Both the position numbers and the translations under genes were made by a program. The notes under the pieces were generated by a model. The model was given only the letters and a program-made list of their open reading frames with translations. It was not told the DNA's origin and ran no database searches. Of a stretch of 64,000 nt of DNA, positions 11,389 to 20,717 are shown in pieces. The stretch comes from Brachybacterium halotolerans (GTDB taxonomy: Bacteria > Actinomycetota > Actinomycetes > Actinomycetales > Dermabacteraceae). The stretch spans positions 150,275 through 214,274 of the forward strand of contig NZ_JAEDAJ010000005.1 of the NCBI RefSeq assembly GCF_016623465.1, in the 5' to 3' direction. The stretch's first letter is position 1. Each line of letters starts with the position of its first letter.

Positions 11389-11467
11389 ACGGGTCGGGTC
11401 GGGTCGTCGGTCGTCGGTCGGTCAGGCCAGGGCGGCGCGGCAGGGGGCAGCGGGGCCGACGGGGTCG

Positions 11468-12235
11468 TCAGCCCTCGAGCCCGGTCTCCCGCAGCGTGAT
11501 GTTCAGCCGTCCCTCCGTGATCCCGCAGCCCTCTGGCGCCGTGCCCGGCTGGATCCTGGTGACGCCGTGGAAGGCGAGACGGGCGGGGCCGCCGAAGACG
11601 AACAGGTCCCCGGACTCGAGCGTGATGTCCTCGTGCGGCTTCGTGCGCGCCTGGGTGTTGCCGAAGCGGAACGTGCACGCGTCGCCGATCGAGAGCGAGA
11701 CCACGGGGGCGAGCGAGCGCTCGTCCTTGTCCTGGTGCATGCCCATCTTCGCCGCGGCGGAGTAGTGGTTCACCAAGGCCGTGTCGGGGGAGTAGAGGCG
11801 GCTGGGAGCGGAGGAGGAGTCGCTGCTGCCTCTGCCGCCGGGGGCGCCGGAGGTGTCGGGCCGTGCGGACATGTCGGCGAGCTCGGGATCGTGCTCCGCG
11901 GCCGCCGCGATCGCCGAACGGCCCAGGCGGGTCATCCAGTCCGGGAACGGCAGCACACGGTTGCCGTTCACGTCGACCGCCTCCCGCGAATAGGCGTAGG
12001 GGCGCCAGTGCCAGCCCAGGCACACCGTCCGCACGCTCATCTCGTGCCCACGCACCTTCGGGGAGCGCGGCGGCACGGGCCCGTCGGCCCATTCCTCGAA
12101 GCGCGCGGAGATCCAGGCCTGCTGGTCCAGGCGCAGGAATCCCGGAACCCAGACCGCCCCCGGTCCGAGCGCCCGCGCGGGGCGGGGGAGCAGATCATCG
12201 CCGAAGAGGGAGCCGTCCTCGTGCTGCGCATCCAT
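11468..12235 (-). CDS. alkB: AlkB-like Fe(II)/2-oxoglutarate dioxygenase (DNA alkylation repair)
   Basis: Oxidative demethylase repairing N1-methyladenine and N3-methylcytosine, 255 aa from the chosen start. Visible motifs are the N-terminal VPGFLRLDQQ, the substrate loop VCLGWHWRPYAYS, the iron ligands H-x-D in NHYSAAAKMGMHQDKDE, the distal His in RLAFHGV, and the 2-oxoglutarate-binding Arg pair in GRLNITLRETG. Between strands there is an insertion of about 25 Ser/Gly/Pro-rich residues. The open frame runs 74 codons further upstream, but that part is Arg/Ala-rich and unlike the family, so the ATG at 12235 is used; GAGGAT 7 nt before it fits a leaderless start. It converges on arsR. Confidence 0.85.
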   Translation of the reverse strand: MDAQHEDGSLFGDDLLPRPARALGPGAVWVPGFLRLDQQAWISARFEEWADGPVPPRSPKVRGHEMSVRTVCLGWHWRPYAYSREAVDVNGNRVLPFPDWMTRLGRSAIAAAAEHDPELADMSARPDTSGAPGGRGSSDSSSAPSRLYSPDTALVNHYSAAAKMGMHQDKDERSLAPVVSLSIGDACTFRFGNTQARTKPHEDITLESGDLFVFGGPARLAFHGVTRIQPGTAPEGCGITEGRLNITLRETGLEG

Positions 12236-12459
12236 GGAGCCGATCCTCGCAGACCGGGCCGACGGAACCGATGGGGCCGCCGTGCACTCGCGGACCCGCC
12301 GACGGCGCACCGATGAACCGGCCGCGCCTCCCTGTCTCTCGAGCCCTTCGCGCGTCGGCCCGTGTCCGTACAGTGGCGGGAGCACAGCGACCCGCCGACC
12401 CCGGCCGCCCGCGAGGGCTGCGCCGCTCATCGGCCCGACCACCCAGGAGAGACGCACCC

Positions 12460-12951
12460 ATGCCGACGACCCCCGCCGCAGGCGGCCCCGTGAAGCTCGC
12501 CGTGGGCGACATGGCCCCCGACTTCGAACTGCCCACCGCCGACGGCGGCCGCGTGAGCCTCACCGACCTCCGCGGCGCCCCGGCGCTGATCTGGTTCTAC
12601 CCGGCGGCGAACACGTCCCTGTGCACGAAGGAGGCCTGCGACCTGCGCGATCACCACGACATGTTCACCGCGCAGGGGTACCGGGTGGTCGGCATCTCCC
12701 CGGACGCCATCGAGGACCTGAAGACCTTCGCGGCGAAGCAGGACCTGCCGTACACGCTCGCGAGCGACGAGTCGAAGGACGTGCTGCGCTCCTATGGCGC
12801 CTTCGGTGAGAAGAACATGTACGGCAAGATCGTCGAGGGCGTCATCCGCTCCACGTTCGCCGTGGATGCCGAGGGGCGCCTGACCTACGTGAAGTACCGC
12901 GTGGGCACGCCCAAGCAGATCGCCGACCTGCAGGCGAAGCTCGGGCTCTGA
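12460..12951 (+). CDS. bcp: Peroxiredoxin, BCP/PrxQ type
   Basis: Thiol peroxidase reducing hydrogen and organic peroxides, 163 aa, cytoplasmic. Thioredoxin fold with APDFELP near the start, FYPAANTSLCTKEACDLRD holding the peroxidatic C55 and the resolving C60 five residues on (the PrxQ arrangement), and SPD followed by the Arg of VIRSTFAVD. The usual TPGC is TSLC here, a small deviation beside the active cysteine. The ATG is preceded by AGGAGAG at good spacing, so the longer upstream frame is rejected. It is divergent from alkB with 224 nt between; both are damage-defence genes. Confidence 0.88.
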   Translation: MPTTPAAGGPVKLAVGDMAPDFELPTADGGRVSLTDLRGAPALIWFYPAANTSLCTKEACDLRDHHDMFTAQGYRVVGISPDAIEDLKTFAAKQDLPYTLASDESKDVLRSYGAFGEKNMYGKIVEGVIRSTFAVDAEGRLTYVKYRVGTPKQIADLQAKLGL

Positions 12952-13000
12952 GGTCGGCCGCCTGTTGACGTGACATGCGCCCGATCCGCCGTCGGCCCTT

Positions 13001-13029
13001 TTGCTGGCCCGTACGCCCTCCGCTACGAT
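13001..13029 (+). promoter_or_regulatory. Sigma-70-type promoter for tRNA-Ser
   Basis: TTGCTG, a 17-nt spacer, then TACGAT. Transcription would begin near 13036, about 78 nt before the mature tRNA. Confidence 0.6.
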
Positions 13030-13113
13030 GAACGGCGTTGCGTGCACGCAGCGCTGATCCGGATCCGCTCCTGATCAACGCCGCAGGTCGCGCACCGCGC
13101 ACCCGATGCGCGA

Positions 13114-13202
13114 GGAGACGTGGCAGAGCGGCCGAATGCGCTCCCCTGCTAAGGGAGTAGGCGGCAAAAACCGCCTCGGAGGTTCAAATCCTCTCGTCTC
13201 CG
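13114..13202 (+). tRNA. tRNA-Ser (anticodon GCT)
   Basis: 89-nt class II tRNA. The acceptor arms GGAGACG/CGTCTCC pair, the anticodon stem is CTCCC/GGGAG with loop CTGCTAA and anticodon GCT at 13148-13150, the long variable arm GCGG/CCGC is typical of Ser, and the T-arm reads GGTTCAAATCC. The CCA end is not encoded. It reads AGC/AGU codons. Confidence 0.96.
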
Positions 13203-13209
13203 CCCGTGA

Positions 13210-13257
13210 GAGAGGGCCACCCCGCAGGAGCTGGAGCTTCCTGGGGGTGGCCCTCTC
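13210..13257 (+). terminator. Terminator hairpin after tRNA-Ser
   Basis: Perfect 14-bp stem (GAGAGGGCCACCCC / GGGGTGGCCCTCTC) with a partly paired 20-nt loop, starting 8 nt after the tRNA. No T-run. Confidence 0.75.
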
Positions 13258-13419
13258 GTCGTCCCGGGGCATGTGCCGGACGCTCCTGCTCACCCCCGCC
13301 GGATGAGACGCCTGCTCGCCTGTCGGGACGCGCCTGTACTCTTACCCAGACCGTTCAGAGCCGACACGGCCGTCGGCTGCTGTCGTCGGCCGTGCGCCGA
13401 GGCAGGAGCAGGAGGCCTA

Positions 13420-16248
13420 GTGTCCGACACAGGTGGCATCCACATCCCCACGCTGACCAGCGAGTTCCCCGTGGTCAGCGATGATCCGCACATCGACGCG
13501 CCACTGCGCGCGACCGTCCGCAGGCTGTCCACGCTGCTGGGTCGCACGCTCGCCGACCAGCATGGCCAGGGCCTGCTGGACCTCGTCGAGGACGTGCGCC
13601 GACAGACCAAGGAGGCCAAGCGCTCCGGCGACGCCGCGGAGGCGCAGGCCATCCAGAAGCGCCTGGCCGAGCTGCCGCACGCGCAGGCGACCGAGCTGAC
13701 CCGCGCCTTCACCGAGTACTTCCTGCTCGCGAACGCCGCCGAGCAGCTCTACCGCGTCCGCGCGATCGACGAGAACCCGACCAGCGAGTCCTGGATCCCG
13801 CGCACCGTCGCGGAGATCCACGAGACCCTGGGCTCCGAGGCGCTGCAGCAGGCCGTCGACTCGCTCGACATCGAGCTCGTCTTCACCGCGCACCCCACCG
13901 AGGCCTCGCGCCGTGCGGTGCTCACCAAGCTGCGCAACGTCTCCGACCTGCTGGCCGAGGAGACGGAAGAGGGCACGCCCGAGCGCCGCCGCCAGGACCG
14001 TCACCTCGCCGAGCTCATCGAGATGCTCTGGCAGACCGACGAGCTGCGCAGCACCCAGCCCACTCCGCAGGACGAGTCCCGCAACGCGCTGTACTACCTG
14101 CGCGGCATCTACCGCCACACCATGCCGGGTCTCATCGACGACCTGCGCGAGGAGCTGCGCGCCCACGGCGCCGACCTGCCCGAACGCGCCGTCCCGCTGC
14201 GCTTCGGCACCTGGATGGGCGGCGACCGCGACGGCAACCCGTACGTCACGGCCGACGTCACCCGCGAGGTGCTCGGTCTGCAGGCCGAGGCCGCGATCGA
14301 CGTGTCGGTGCAGATCGTCTCCGACCTCATCGGCGATCTCTCCGAGTCCTCGACCCTGGTCGGCGAGGACGACGCCCTGCAGGCCTCGATCGATGCCGAC
14401 GTCGAAGCCGGCGGCTCCGTCGACGAGGAGCAGCAGCGGATGTACGCCGCCGAGCCCTTCCGTCTCAAGCTCGGCGCCATCCGCACGAAGCTCGAGCACA
14501 CCCGCGAGCGCATGCGTGAGGGCTCGGCCCATGTGCACGGTCGCGACTACCTCTCGGCCGACGAGCTCCTGGACGACGTCCAGGTGGTGCGCGACGCCCT
14601 GGCCCGCCACAAGGGCCGCCGCGCGGCCGACGGGGCGATCGCCGTCGCCCTGAACCTGCTGGCCGGCATCCGCCTCACCCTCGCCACGCTCGACGTGCGC
14701 GAGCACTCCGAGAAGCACCACGACGTGCTCGCCGCGATGTTCGACCGCCTCGGCGAGCTCGACCGCCCCTACGGCGAGCTCAGCCGCGCCGAGCGCGGCG
14801 AGGTGCTGGGCTCCGAGCTCACGAGCCGTCGGCCGATGTACGGGGCCTCCCTCGCCGAGGAGGACTCGATCCTCGACGACTCGACCGCCGGCACCTACCG
14901 GGTGTTCACCGAGATCCGCAACGCCCACAAGCGCTACGGGACCGACGTCATCCAGACCTACATCGTCTCGATGACCCACGGGGCCGACGACATCTTCGGC
15001 GTCGCTCTGCTGGCCCGCGAGGCGGGCATCGTCGACCTCTCGAGCGCCGACGACAAGCGCGCGGACCTCGACTTCGCACCGCTGCTGGAGACCGTCGAGG
15101 AGCTCCGCCACGCCGGCGAGATCCTCGAGGAGCTCCTGAGCAACCCCGCGTACCGCGAGCTCGTGCGGCTGCGCGGCGACCAGCAGGAGATCATGCTGGG
15201 CTACTCGGACTCCAACAAGGAGTCCGGCGTGGTCACCTCGCAGTGGGAGATCCACCAGGCCCAGCGCACCCTGCGCGACGTCGCAGCCCGCCACGGCGTC
15301 ACCCTGCGGCTGTTCCACGGCCGCGGAGGATCCGTCGGGCGCGGCGGCGGTCCGACGTACGACGCGATCCTCGCCCAGCCCTACGGCGTGCTCGACGGAA
15401 CGATCAAGTTCACCGAGCAGGGCGAGGTCATCTCCGACAAGTACACGCTGCCGGTGCTCGCGCGGGAGAACCTCGACCTCACGATCGCGGCGGTCCTGCA
15501 GGCCACGGCGCTGCACACCGAGCCGCGCACCACGCCCGAGCAGCTCGAGCGCTTCGGCTCGGTGATGGAGAAGGTCTCCGACGCCGCTTTCGCGCGCTAC
15601 CGCACCCTCGCCGACGATCCGGACCTGCCCGAGTACTTCGTGACCTCCACCCCCGTGGAGCAGCTGGGCGACCTGAAGATCGGCTCGCGGCCCTCGAAGC
15701 GCACCACCTCGGAGAAGGGCCTCGACGGCCTGCGCGCGATCCCGTGGGTGTTCGGCTGGACGCAATCGCGCCAGATCGTCCCCGGCTGGTTCGGCGTCGG
15801 CTCGGGCCTCAAGGCGGCCCGCGAGGCCGGCTACGAGGACGACCTGCACGAGATGCTGGGCAACTGGCACTTCTTCCGCACCGTCATCAGCAACATCGAG
15901 ATGACGCTCGCGAAGACCGACATGGACATCGCCGCCCACTACGTGCACTCCCTCGTGCCGGAGAACCTGTGGCCGCTCTTCGAGCGGATCCGCGAGGAGT
16001 ACGAGCTGTCCGTCGCCGAGGTCGAGCGCCTCACCGGCGTGCTCGACCTCCTGGACGGCCAGCCGATCCTCAAGCGGACCCTCGCCGTGCGGGACCGCTA
16101 CCTCGACCCGATCAACTACATGCAGGTCGCGATGCTGCAGCGCTTCCGTGCGGTCGCCGAGAGCGGCGAGGAGCCCTCCGAGGAGCTCCAGCGCGCCCTG
16201 CTCACCACGATCAACGGCATCGCCGCGGGGATGAAGAACACGGGCTGA
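13420..16248 (+). CDS. ppc: Phosphoenolpyruvate carboxylase
   Basis: Anaplerotic enzyme adding bicarbonate to phosphoenolpyruvate to give oxaloacetate; 942 aa, the usual length, a cytoplasmic homotetramer. Catalytic landmarks in order: VFTAHPTEASRR with the catalytic His near residue 157, WMGGDRDGNP near 265, GYSDSNKESG near 590, FHGRGGSVGRGGGP near 632, and the C-terminal MKNTG ending used for inhibitor binding. The GTG is preceded by a strong AGGAGCAGGAGG; the frame runs 49 codons further upstream but without family similarity. A strong hairpin lies 31 nt downstream. Single-gene unit between tRNA-Ser and the AraC regulator. Confidence 0.97.
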   Translation: MSDTGGIHIPTLTSEFPVVSDDPHIDAPLRATVRRLSTLLGRTLADQHGQGLLDLVEDVRRQTKEAKRSGDAAEAQAIQKRLAELPHAQATELTRAFTEYFLLANAAEQLYRVRAIDENPTSESWIPRTVAEIHETLGSEALQQAVDSLDIELVFTAHPTEASRRAVLTKLRNVSDLLAEETEEGTPERRRQDRHLAELIEMLWQTDELRSTQPTPQDESRNALYYLRGIYRHTMPGLIDDLREELRAHGADLPERAVPLRFGTWMGGDRDGNPYVTADVTREVLGLQAEAAIDVSVQIVSDLIGDLSESSTLVGEDDALQASIDADVEAGGSVDEEQQRMYAAEPFRLKLGAIRTKLEHTRERMREGSAHVHGRDYLSADELLDDVQVVRDALARHKGRRAADGAIAVALNLLAGIRLTLATLDVREHSEKHHDVLAAMFDRLGELDRPYGELSRAERGEVLGSELTSRRPMYGASLAEEDSILDDSTAGTYRVFTEIRNAHKRYGTDVIQTYIVSMTHGADDIFGVALLAREAGIVDLSSADDKRADLDFAPLLETVEELRHAGEILEELLSNPAYRELVRLRGDQQEIMLGYSDSNKESGVVTSQWEIHQAQRTLRDVAARHGVTLRLFHGRGGSVGRGGGPTYDAILAQPYGVLDGTIKFTEQGEVISDKYTLPVLARENLDLTIAAVLQATALHTEPRTTPEQLERFGSVMEKVSDAAFARYRTLADDPDLPEYFVTSTPVEQLGDLKIGSRPSKRTTSEKGLDGLRAIPWVFGWTQSRQIVPGWFGVGSGLKAAREAGYEDDLHEMLGNWHFFRTVISNIEMTLAKTDMDIAAHYVHSLVPENLWPLFERIREEYELSVAEVERLTGVLDLLDGQPILKRTLAVRDRYLDPINYMQVAMLQRFRAVAESGEEPSEELQRALLTTINGIAAGMKNTG

Positions 16249-16279
16249 GCCCGAGACGGGCCGGAGTTGACGGCGACGT

Positions 16280-16322
16280 GAGGGCGGCGGACCGCGATCG
16301 ATGATCGTGATCCGCCGCCCTC
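16280..16322 (+). terminator. Terminator after ppc
   Basis: 12-bp perfect stem GAGGGCGGCGGA / TCCGCCGCCCTC, loop of 19 nt. Confidence 0.7.
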
Positions 16323-16391
16323 GCGCCGTCCGGTGCGCGAGCACGTGCGGCGCGGCCGCGGTCCGAGGTGCAGGGGCGTGAAGGCCGGCGA

Positions 16392-16397
16392 TATCCT
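16392..16397 (+). promoter_or_regulatory. -10 box TATCCT for a leaderless araC-type transcript
   Basis: TATCCT ends 7 nt before the ATG at 16405; there is no Shine-Dalgarno. It supports that start over the ATG at 16333. Confidence 0.55.
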
Positions 16398-16404
16398 CCG
16401 TCCC

Positions 16405-17190
16405 ATGACCGGGGCCCGCGAGGATCGTGATGTGCGCACTCTGCCGCGCCTCACCGCGGGTGCGGTCGACATCCCGCGCGAGATCCTCCACGCGGGCGAG
16501 GACCTGGGCCGGGACACCTCGTGGGAGCAGCACTCGCACCCCACCCACGAGCTCCTGTGGAACGCGCGCGGCGCATCGACCGCGACCATCGGCACGCGGA
16601 CGTGGACCATCACGCCGCACCTGGGCCTGTGGATCCCGGCGGGCGTGCCGCACACGGGGTGGGCGCCGCGCGGCACCTGGCACCGCGCCGCCCAGTTCAG
16701 CCTGCGCACCCGGGCCCTGGCCGATCGGGCCGTGAGCATCGCGGTGACCCCGCTGCTGCTGCTCGTGCTCGACAGACTCGGCGAGGAGGACCTCGCGGAG
16801 TCGTCGCGGCTGATCACCGAGTCGATGGTCCTGGACCTCCTGCGTCCCGCGGAGCAGGACCTGATGGTGCAGATGCCCGAGCACCCTCAGCTGCGCCCGA
16901 TCGTCGAGGCTCTCCGACGCGACCCCGCCGACGGGACGACCCTCGAGCAGTGGGCGTGCCGGCTCGGCGTCAGCAGCCGCACCCTGACCCGCGCCTTTCT
17001 CGCGCACACAGGGCATGCCTTCCGGCCGTGGGCCACGCGCGTGCGGGCCCAGCACGCGGTGGCACTCCTCGCCGACGGCGCGCGCCTGGACGATGTGAGC
17101 GAGCGGGTCGGCTATCGCTCCCCGAGCGCGTTCATCGCGGCCTTCCGCCGCCTGACGGGGACCACGCCCTCCCGCTTCCACGAACCCTGA
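16405..17190 (+). CDS. AraC-family transcriptional regulator
   Basis: 261-aa regulator with an N-terminal cupin-like effector domain (EQHSHPTHELLW, then WIPAGVPHTGW near residue 80) and a C-terminal double helix-turn-helix of about 95 residues (LGVSSRTLTRAFLAHTG and VSERVGYRSPSAFIAAFRRLTGTTP). It is followed 315 nt on by the siderophore importer genes on the same strand. AraC proteins next to FecCD-type importers often sense the siderophore, so it is probably the activator of that operon. That is inference from context. The start was set by the leaderless -10 box. Confidence 0.85.
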   Translation: MTGAREDRDVRTLPRLTAGAVDIPREILHAGEDLGRDTSWEQHSHPTHELLWNARGASTATIGTRTWTITPHLGLWIPAGVPHTGWAPRGTWHRAAQFSLRTRALADRAVSIAVTPLLLLVLDRLGEEDLAESSRLITESMVLDLLRPAEQDLMVQMPEHPQLRPIVEALRRDPADGTTLEQWACRLGVSSRTLTRAFLAHTGHAFRPWATRVRAQHAVALLADGARLDDVSERVGYRSPSAFIAAFRRLTGTTPSRFHEP

Positions 17191-17505
17191 GCCGCGGCCG
17201 CGGCCGCGGAAGCAGTCGCATCCGAAGCAGCGGTCGCGGTGCGGGAAGCAGCGCGTGACCAGGGCCATCTTCGTGTCCGTGACGCGACATCGATGTCCCG
17301 ATGGCGCGATTGCGGACGGGGTAGTCGAACCTCTACGCTGACCAAGGCGAACCTCACTCCGCCTTCGTGACCGGGGATGGTGCGCCTCGTGCCCACCCCG
17401 CCGTGCGTGCCGCGCGCCGCACTCCGCCGTTCCGCTCGCCGTGCGTCGCACGCGCGCCCCGGAGCGCGCCCCCGGTGGCGTCTCGTCACCCCTCGAAAGG
17501 AAACC
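17191..17505 (+). promoter_or_regulatory. Regulatory region of the siderophore operon
   Basis: 315 nt without a gene. It holds a perfect 12-bp palindrome GACATCGATGTC at 17286-17297 and the DtxR/IdeR-like half-site AGGCGAACCTCA at 17346-17357, within the inverted arms AAGGCG / CGCCTT (17344-17365). Both are plausible binding sites: the first for the AraC protein or another regulator, the second for the iron repressor. Confidence 0.4.
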
Positions 17506-18567
17506 ATGTCCCATTCCCCGCGCCGTTCGATCATCGGCCGTCGTGCTCTCCTCGGCTCCGGTCTCGCGCTGCCCGCGCTCGCCCTGGCCGCCTGCTCCGG
17601 AACTGACGCCGCCTCGGAAGCGGCGGGGGGAGGATCCGAGGCCTCGGACGCCGGCGGCGATTTCCCGCTGAGCGTCGAGCATGCCCTCGGCACCGCGGAG
17701 ATCCCGACCAAGCCCAGCAGCATCGCGTGCGTGAACTGGGGCAATCACGAGGTGCCGCTCGCCCTCGGCGTGGTGCCTGTCGGCATGGCCGCGGCGAACT
17801 TCGGCGACGACGACGGCGACGGCGTGCTGCCCTGGGTGAGCGACAGGCTCGAGGAGCTGGGCGCCGAGACGCCGGTCCTGTTCGACGAGACCGACGGCAT
17901 CGATTTCGAGGCGGTCGCGAACACCGAGCCCGACCTGATCCTGGCGACCTACTCGGGGCTCACCCAGGAGGACTACGACACGCTCAGCGAGATCGCACCG
18001 ACCATCGCCTACCCGGAGGTCGCATGGGGCACTCCGTGGCGCGAGATGATCGAGTACAGCGCCAAGGGCATGGGCATGCAGACCGAGGGCGAGAAGCTCA
18101 TCGCCGACCTCGAGAAGGAGATCTCCGACGCGGTGGAGAAGCACTCCGGCGTCACGGGGAAGTCGGCCATGTTCCTCACGCATGTGGACACCTCGGACCT
18201 CAGCGTCGTGAACTTCTACACCGCCCATGACACGCGGCCGATGTTCTTCGAGGACCTGGGGATGTCCACGCCGAAGTCCATCGCCGGGGTCTCGGCGAAG
18301 ACCGACGAGTTCTCGGGCAGCGTGAGCGCGGAGAAGGCGGACGTGTTCGACGACGTCGACATCATCGTCACCTACGGCGACGAGAAGCTCGTGAAGACCC
18401 TGCAGGGCGATCCGGTGCTCTCGCAGATCCCCGCCGTGAAGAACGACGCGATCGTGGCCCTGCCCTCGGACGATCCGTTCGGCACCGCCGCGAACCCGAC
18501 CCCGCTGTCGATCTCGTACGTGCTCGACCGGTACCTCGACGAGCTCGAGCAGGCCGCCGGGAAGTGA
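17506..18567 (+). CDS. Siderophore ABC transporter substrate-binding lipoprotein
   Basis: Extracytoplasmic binding protein for ferric siderophore, 353 aa, cluster-8 type (FepB/FhuD-like). The signal peptide begins with a twin-arginine GRRALLGSG and ends at the lipobox LAAC (Cys near residue 28), so it is a Tat-type lipoprotein. A Gly/Ser/Ala linker follows, then two alpha/beta lobes with the long interdomain helix; EPDLILATYSGL near residue 145 is the usual lobe-1 motif. The ATG follows GAAAGGAAA at good spacing; the longer upstream frame is rejected. It overlaps the first permease gene by 4 nt (GTGA), giving a coupled operon of four genes. Confidence 0.88.
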   Translation: MSHSPRRSIIGRRALLGSGLALPALALAACSGTDAASEAAGGGSEASDAGGDFPLSVEHALGTAEIPTKPSSIACVNWGNHEVPLALGVVPVGMAAANFGDDDGDGVLPWVSDRLEELGAETPVLFDETDGIDFEAVANTEPDLILATYSGLTQEDYDTLSEIAPTIAYPEVAWGTPWREMIEYSAKGMGMQTEGEKLIADLEKEISDAVEKHSGVTGKSAMFLTHVDTSDLSVVNFYTAHDTRPMFFEDLGMSTPKSIAGVSAKTDEFSGSVSAEKADVFDDVDIIVTYGDEKLVKTLQGDPVLSQIPAVKNDAIVALPSDDPFGTAANPTPLSISYVLDRYLDELEQAAGK

Positions 18568-19604
18568 CGGCGTCCTCGACGCTCGCCCCGCTCCGCCGGG
18601 GCCGGCGCACGCGCCTGCTGTGGCTGCTCGGGTGCCTGGCGCTGCTGGCCGCCCTCGCCCTGGCCTCCGTCGCCCTCGGGTCCAGGCAGGTCGGCCTCGA
18701 GGACATCCTCTCGCCCCTGAGGGGGATGCCTGAGGGGTTCGACCAGGCCGCTGTCGCCAAGCGCATGCCGCGCACCGTGCTCGCGCTCGTCGGCGGGGCG
18801 GGGCTCGGCATCTCGGGGTGCATCATGCAGGGCGTCACCCGCAATCCGCTCGCCGACCCGGGCATCCTCGGCGTGAACACCGGCGCGACCCTCGCCGTGG
18901 TGATCGCCATGGCGGTCCTCGGACTCGGCAACGGCTCGGGGGATGCCCGCACCATGGTGTGGGTCGCGATCGCCGGGGCGGGCGCCACCGCCGTCGGGGT
19001 CTACGTCATCGGCTCCCTCGGGCAGGGCGGTGCCACGCCGCTCAAGCTCGCGCTCGCGGGCGCCGCGACCTCCGCCGCCCTCGGATCGCTGGTCACCGCG
19101 GTCGTCCTGCCCCGCGGGGACATCGCCGAATCCGCTCGGTCGTGGCAGATCGGCGGGGTGGGCGGCGCGACCTGGGCGACCCTCCATCAGATCTGGCCCT
19201 TCCTGCTCGTCGGGCTCGTGCTCGCACTCGTCACCGCGCGCGGACTGGACTCCCTCGCCCTCGGGGACGAGGTCGCGGCCGGCCTGGGCGAGCACGTGCT
19301 GGCGACCCGACTGCTCGCCGCCCTGGGCGCGGTCCTCCTGTGCGGGGCCGTGACCGCCGCCTGCGGACCGATCGGGTTCGTCGGGCTGGTGGTCCCGCAC
19401 GCGTGCCGCCTGCTCGTCGGTGTCGGGCATCGTCCCCTGATGGTGTTCAGCGGTGTCGTGGGTGCGTGTCTGCTGCTCGCCTCGGACGTGCTGGGGCGGC
19501 TGATCGCACGCCCCGAGGAACTCGACGTCGGCATCGTCACGGCGCTGCTGGGAGCCCCCTTCTTCATCGCCATCGTGCGGCGTCAGAAGGTGAAGGCACT
19601 GTGA
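18564..19604 (+). CDS. Siderophore ABC transporter permease (FecCD family)
   Basis: 346-aa BtuC/FecCD-type permease with about 9-10 helices. Family motifs: LPRTVLAL-like RMPRTVLALVGGAGLGISG near residue 70, NPLADPGILGVNTGA near 92, and GPIGFVGLVVPHACRLLVG near 270, the loop that contacts the ATPase. GTG start inside the stop of the binding-protein gene. It pairs with the second permease as a heterodimer. Confidence 0.9.
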   Translation: MTASSTLAPLRRGRRTRLLWLLGCLALLAALALASVALGSRQVGLEDILSPLRGMPEGFDQAAVAKRMPRTVLALVGGAGLGISGCIMQGVTRNPLADPGILGVNTGATLAVVIAMAVLGLGNGSGDARTMVWVAIAGAGATAVGVYVIGSLGQGGATPLKLALAGAATSAALGSLVTAVVLPRGDIAESARSWQIGGVGGATWATLHQIWPFLLVGLVLALVTARGLDSLALGDEVAAGLGEHVLATRLLAALGAVLLCGAVTAACGPIGFVGLVVPHACRLLVGVGHRPLMVFSGVVGACLLLASDVLGRLIARPEELDVGIVTALLGAPFFIAIVRRQKVKAL

Positions 19605-20659
19605 GCGCACAGCCCTCCTCGGCAACTCCGCCCTCGACGCTCGAGAGGGTGCGCACCGAGCGCCGCCGTCGCCGCGTGCGCCGCACAGTGACCGTGCTCG
19701 TGCTGGTCGTGCTGATCGCCGCCGGGTTCTACGCCTCCTTGGCGATCGGTCACCGCGTCTACTCGGCGGGGGAGATCTGGCGCGTGGTCCGCGGCCAGCA
19801 GGTCCCCGGCGCCTCCTTCACCGTCGGGACGCTGCGCCTGCCGCGCGCCGTTCTCGCGGTGCTCGTGGGCTGCTGCTTCGGACTCGGCGGCGTCACATTC
19901 CAGACGATGCTCCGCAACCCGCTCGCGAGCCCGGACATCATCGGCATCAGCGCGGGCGCGTCCGCCGCGGCGGTCGTCGCCATCGTGCTGCTGGGACTCT
20001 CGGGCCCCGCGGTGTCCGTGATCGCGATCCTCGCAGGGCTCGCCGTGGCCCTCGCGATCTATCTGCTCTCGTATCGCAAGGGCGTGGCGGGCACGCGCCT
20101 GATCCTCGTCGGGATCGGCGTGGCCGCCATGCTCGACTCGGTGACCAGCTACGTGCTCTCCCGCGCGGCGCAGTGGGACCTTCAGGAGGCGATGCGCTGG
20201 CTCACGGGGAGCCTGAACGGCGCCGCCTGGGGCGATGTGCGTCCCGTCCTGGTCGCACTCCTCGTCGGTGGGCCTCTGCTCCTCGCCGCCTCCCGGGACC
20301 TGACCGTCTCCCAGCTCGGCGACGACTCCGCCGCGGCCCTCGGCGTGCGCGTCCAGCGGCTGCGGCTCGTGGTCGTGATCGCCGCGGTCGGCCTGGTCGC
20401 CTTCGCGACCGCCGCCACCGGTCCGATCGCCTTCGTGGCGTTCCTCGCCGGGCCGATCGCCGCCAGGATCGTCGGCCCCGGGGCCTCGCTCCTCGTGCCC
20501 TCCGCACTGGTCGGCGCGCTGCTGGTCGTCGTCTCCGACCTCGTGGGGCAGTGGGCGATCGGCACCCGCTTCCCCGTCGGCGTGGTCACGGGCGTGCTCG
20601 GTGCTCCCTACCTCATCTATCTCGTCGTCCGCACCCAGCGCTCGGGCGGATCCCTATGA
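19601..20659 (+). CDS. Siderophore ABC transporter permease (FecCD family), second subunit
   Basis: 352-aa FecCD permease paralogous to the preceding one: LRLPRAVLAVLVGCCFGLGG, NPLASPDIIGISAGASAA and the ATPase-contact stretch ATGPIAFVAFLAGPIAARIVG. It has a basic N-terminal extension (RTERRRRRVRRT) before the first helix. The GTG at 19601 overlaps the previous stop by 4 nt; the frame is open far upstream but antisense-like in composition. Confidence 0.9.
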   Translation: MSAQPSSATPPSTLERVRTERRRRRVRRTVTVLVLVVLIAAGFYASLAIGHRVYSAGEIWRVVRGQQVPGASFTVGTLRLPRAVLAVLVGCCFGLGGVTFQTMLRNPLASPDIIGISAGASAAAVVAIVLLGLSGPAVSVIAILAGLAVALAIYLLSYRKGVAGTRLILVGIGVAAMLDSVTSYVLSRAAQWDLQEAMRWLTGSLNGAAWGDVRPVLVALLVGGPLLLAASRDLTVSQLGDDSAAALGVRVQRLRLVVVIAAVGLVAFATAATGPIAFVAFLAGPIAARIVGPGASLLVPSALVGALLVVVSDLVGQWAIGTRFPVGVVTGVLGAPYLIYLVVRTQRSGGSL

Positions 20660-20717
20660 CGCCCGGTGCCGCCCCTCATCCCCGGCCCGCGCCCGTCCCG
20701 CCAGGAGGCATTCCACG

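Noticed and set aside
12236..12457. N-terminal extension of AlkB to 329 aa
   Set aside because: Residues are Arg/Pro/Gly noise, the sequence overlaps the promoter region of the divergent peroxiredoxin gene, and the family begins at the ATG at 12235.
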